Source: Burkholderiales bacterium UBA4615
GTDB lineage: Bacteria; Pseudomonadota; Gammaproteobacteria; Burkholderiales; Burkholderiaceae_E
Assembly: GCA_002386465.1 (NCBI GenBank)
Contig: DGIT01000019.1
Span: 1 to 5,822, forward strand
Direction: 5' to 3'
Length of the DNA: 5,822 nucleotides
Shown piece by piece: positions 4,599-5,822 of this stretch. Every line of letters begins with the position of its first letter. Within the stretch, counting starts at the first letter, position 1. The notes under the pieces were generated by a model that saw nothing but the letters and a program-made list of their open reading frames with translations, was not told where the DNA came from and ran no database searches. The position numbers and the translations under genes were made by a program.

Positions 4599-5822
4599 TT
4601 AAAACATCGCCTCGTCCAGCGCCAGCGTGCCGGCTGCGCCCTCCACGATCGACGCCTGCAAGGCCACCGCCCTGGGCAACACATGGTCGGCATAAAAACG
4701 GGCCGTGCCGATCTTGGCTTTCAGGAATGCAGCGTCGTCGGAGCCTGCCTCCAGAAGCGTGCGGGCCCGCAGTGCGGCGCGCGCCATCTGCCAGCCCGCC
4801 AGCACCGTGCCGCACAGCATCAGATAGGGCACGCTGCCCGCGTACACCGCACGGGCATCGCCTTTGCCCATCGACACCAGATGGGCCACCGACTGCTCCA
4901 TCGCCTCCACACCTTCACGCAGGCGCTGTGCAATGGCCGACAGGTCGCCGCCGTCTTCGCGCATCTCTGACAAGGTCTCGCGCACACGCGCCAGCACACC
5001 ACGCACGGTCTGCCCGCCATCACGCACGGTCTTGCGCCCGATCAGGTCATTCGCCTGGATCGCCGTGGTGCCTTCGTAAATCGTGAGGATGCGCGCATCG
5101 CGGTAGTACTGCGCCGCACCGGTTTCCTCGATGAAGCCCATGCCGCCATGGACCTGCACGCCCAGTGAGGTGACCTCCAGGCTCATCTCGGTCGAAAACC
5201 CCTTCACGATCGGCACCAGAAATTCGTAGAAGCTCTGATTCGCCTTGCGCGTTTCGGCATCAGGCGAAGCATGCGCAGCGTCATAGGCCGAGGCCGCCAC
5301 ATAGCCCAGCGCGCGCGCGCCTTCGGTGAGCGCGCGCATGGTCATGAGCATACGCCGCACATCGGGGTGCTGAATGATGGCCACCGGGCCGGAAGAGCCC
5401 TCCACAGCGCGGCTCTGCACACGGTCGCGTGCGTACTGCACAGCCTTCTGATACGCCCGCTCGGCCACCGCCACACCCTGCATGCCCACCGCAAACCGCG
5501 CAGCGTTCATCATCACGAACATATATTCCAGACCGCGGTTTTCTTCGCCTACCAGCCAGCCGATGGCACCGGGGGCAGCCGCACCGCCAGCTTGCGGGGC
5601 CACCGGGAATTTTCCGTCGCCGTAAAGCAGCACAGCGGTAGGACTCGCCTTGATGCCTAGCTTGTGCTCCACCGACGTGCAGAACACATCGTTGCGTGCG
5701 CCGATGTTGCCCTGCGCATCCACCAGGAACTTAGGCACGATGAAAAGCGAAATGCCCTTCACGCCCTCCGGCGCGCCAGGCGTGCGGGCCAGCACCAGGT
5801 GGACGATGTTGTCCGCCATGTC
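4599..5822 (-). CDS. Acyl-CoA dehydrogenase, long (about 600-residue) class, C-terminal part
   Basis: This is an FAD-dependent dehydrogenase that would introduce the alpha,beta double bond into an acyl-CoA. 407 residues are visible, and the frame is open to the right edge (beginning DMADNIVHLVLARTPGAPEG), so roughly the first 190 residues are missing. It shows the middle domain (KGISLFIVPKF, then EHKLGIKASPTAVLLY), the helical C-domain (NRGLEYMFVMMNAARFAVGMQG) and HGGMGFIEETGAAQYYRDARI. The IYEGTTAIQANDL motif follows; its Glu (codon at about 5073-5075) aligns with the catalytic base of medium-chain acyl-CoA dehydrogenase. About 145 further residues form the extra C-terminal domain typical of the long class, which includes enzymes annotated as 3-methylmercaptopropionyl-CoA dehydrogenase (DmdC). 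The substrate cannot be read from sequence; DmdC-type naming is common for this class but often unsupported. It ends in TAA at 4599, followed by the two-tier inverted repeat. Confidence 0.93.
   Translation of the reverse strand, partial: DMADNIVHLVLARTPGAPEGVKGISLFIVPKFLVDAQGNIGARNDVFCTSVEHKLGIKASPTAVLLYGDGKFPVAPQAGGAAAPGAIGWLVGEENRGLEYMFVMMNAARFAVGMQGVAVAERAYQKAVQYARDRVQSRAVEGSSGPVAIIQHPDVRRMLMTMRALTEGARALGYVAASAYDAAHASPDAETRKANQSFYEFLVPIVKGFSTEMSLEVTSLGVQVHGGMGFIEETGAAQYYRDARILTIYEGTTAIQANDLIGRKTVRDGGQTVRGVLARVRETLSEMREDGGDLSAIAQRLREGVEAMEQSVAHLVSMGKGDARAVYAGSVPYLMLCGTVLAGWQMARAALRARTLLEAGSDDAAFLKAKIGTARFYADHVLPRAVALQASIVEGAAGTLALDEAMF

Noticed and set aside
4457..5086. 209-codon and overlapping 177-codon open frames on the plus strand
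   Set aside because: They lie opposite the acyl-CoA dehydrogenase and are Pro/Arg/Ser-rich shadow translations.

Overview
The window reads as chromosomal DNA from a GC-rich betaproteobacterium, most likely of the order Burkholderiales. That placement is an inference from protein flavour and gene order (rpsP-rimM-trmD-rplS followed by a CoA-pyrophosphatase Nudix gene and a CobD/CbiB-family gene), not from a database match. All eight genes I can support lie on the minus strand, so transcription runs from high to low coordinates. Two genes are cut by the window edges. No stretch longer than about 185 bases lacks a gene, and I see no tRNA, rRNA, CRISPR array, insertion sequence or phage-like gene.

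In transcription order, the right end (5822-4599) holds the C-terminal two thirds of a long-type (about 600-residue class) acyl-CoA dehydrogenase. An 81-base gap follows, containing a strong two-tier inverted repeat. Next is a gene (4517-3465) for an exported protein I do not recognise. It has a signal peptide, two tandem copies of a beta-hairpin-like 'YxDGT/PDG' module, a long charged DKP-rich low-complexity tail and a short hydrophobic C-terminal patch. This is the least explained part of the window.

The next 86-base gap carries a near-consensus sigma70-type promoter (TTGACC, 18 bp, TATGAT), followed by the translation/RNA-modification operon rpsP (S16), rimM (16S maturation), trmD (tRNA m1G37 methyltransferase) and rplS (L19). 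rpsP, rimM and trmD are packed 14-17 nt apart. An unusually roomy 184 nt separates trmD from rplS. rplS then overlaps the GTG start of a Nudix CoA pyrophosphatase by 4 nt, and 48 nt further on begins a CobD/CbiB-family membrane protein that runs off the left edge.

Functionally, S16, RimM, TrmD and L19 make up the classic ribosome-assembly and reading-frame-maintenance unit. The tail genes (CoA turnover and a divergent CbiB-like protein) are probably co-transcribed with it. Most of the window is ordinary housekeeping DNA. The items worth a second look are the DG-repeat exported protein, an Ala in place of the near-invariant Gly in the TrmD cofactor loop, a perfect 24-bp GATC-rich palindrome inside the Nudix gene, the two-tier hairpin after the dehydrogenase, and the departure of the CbiB-like protein from the canonical CbiB motif.
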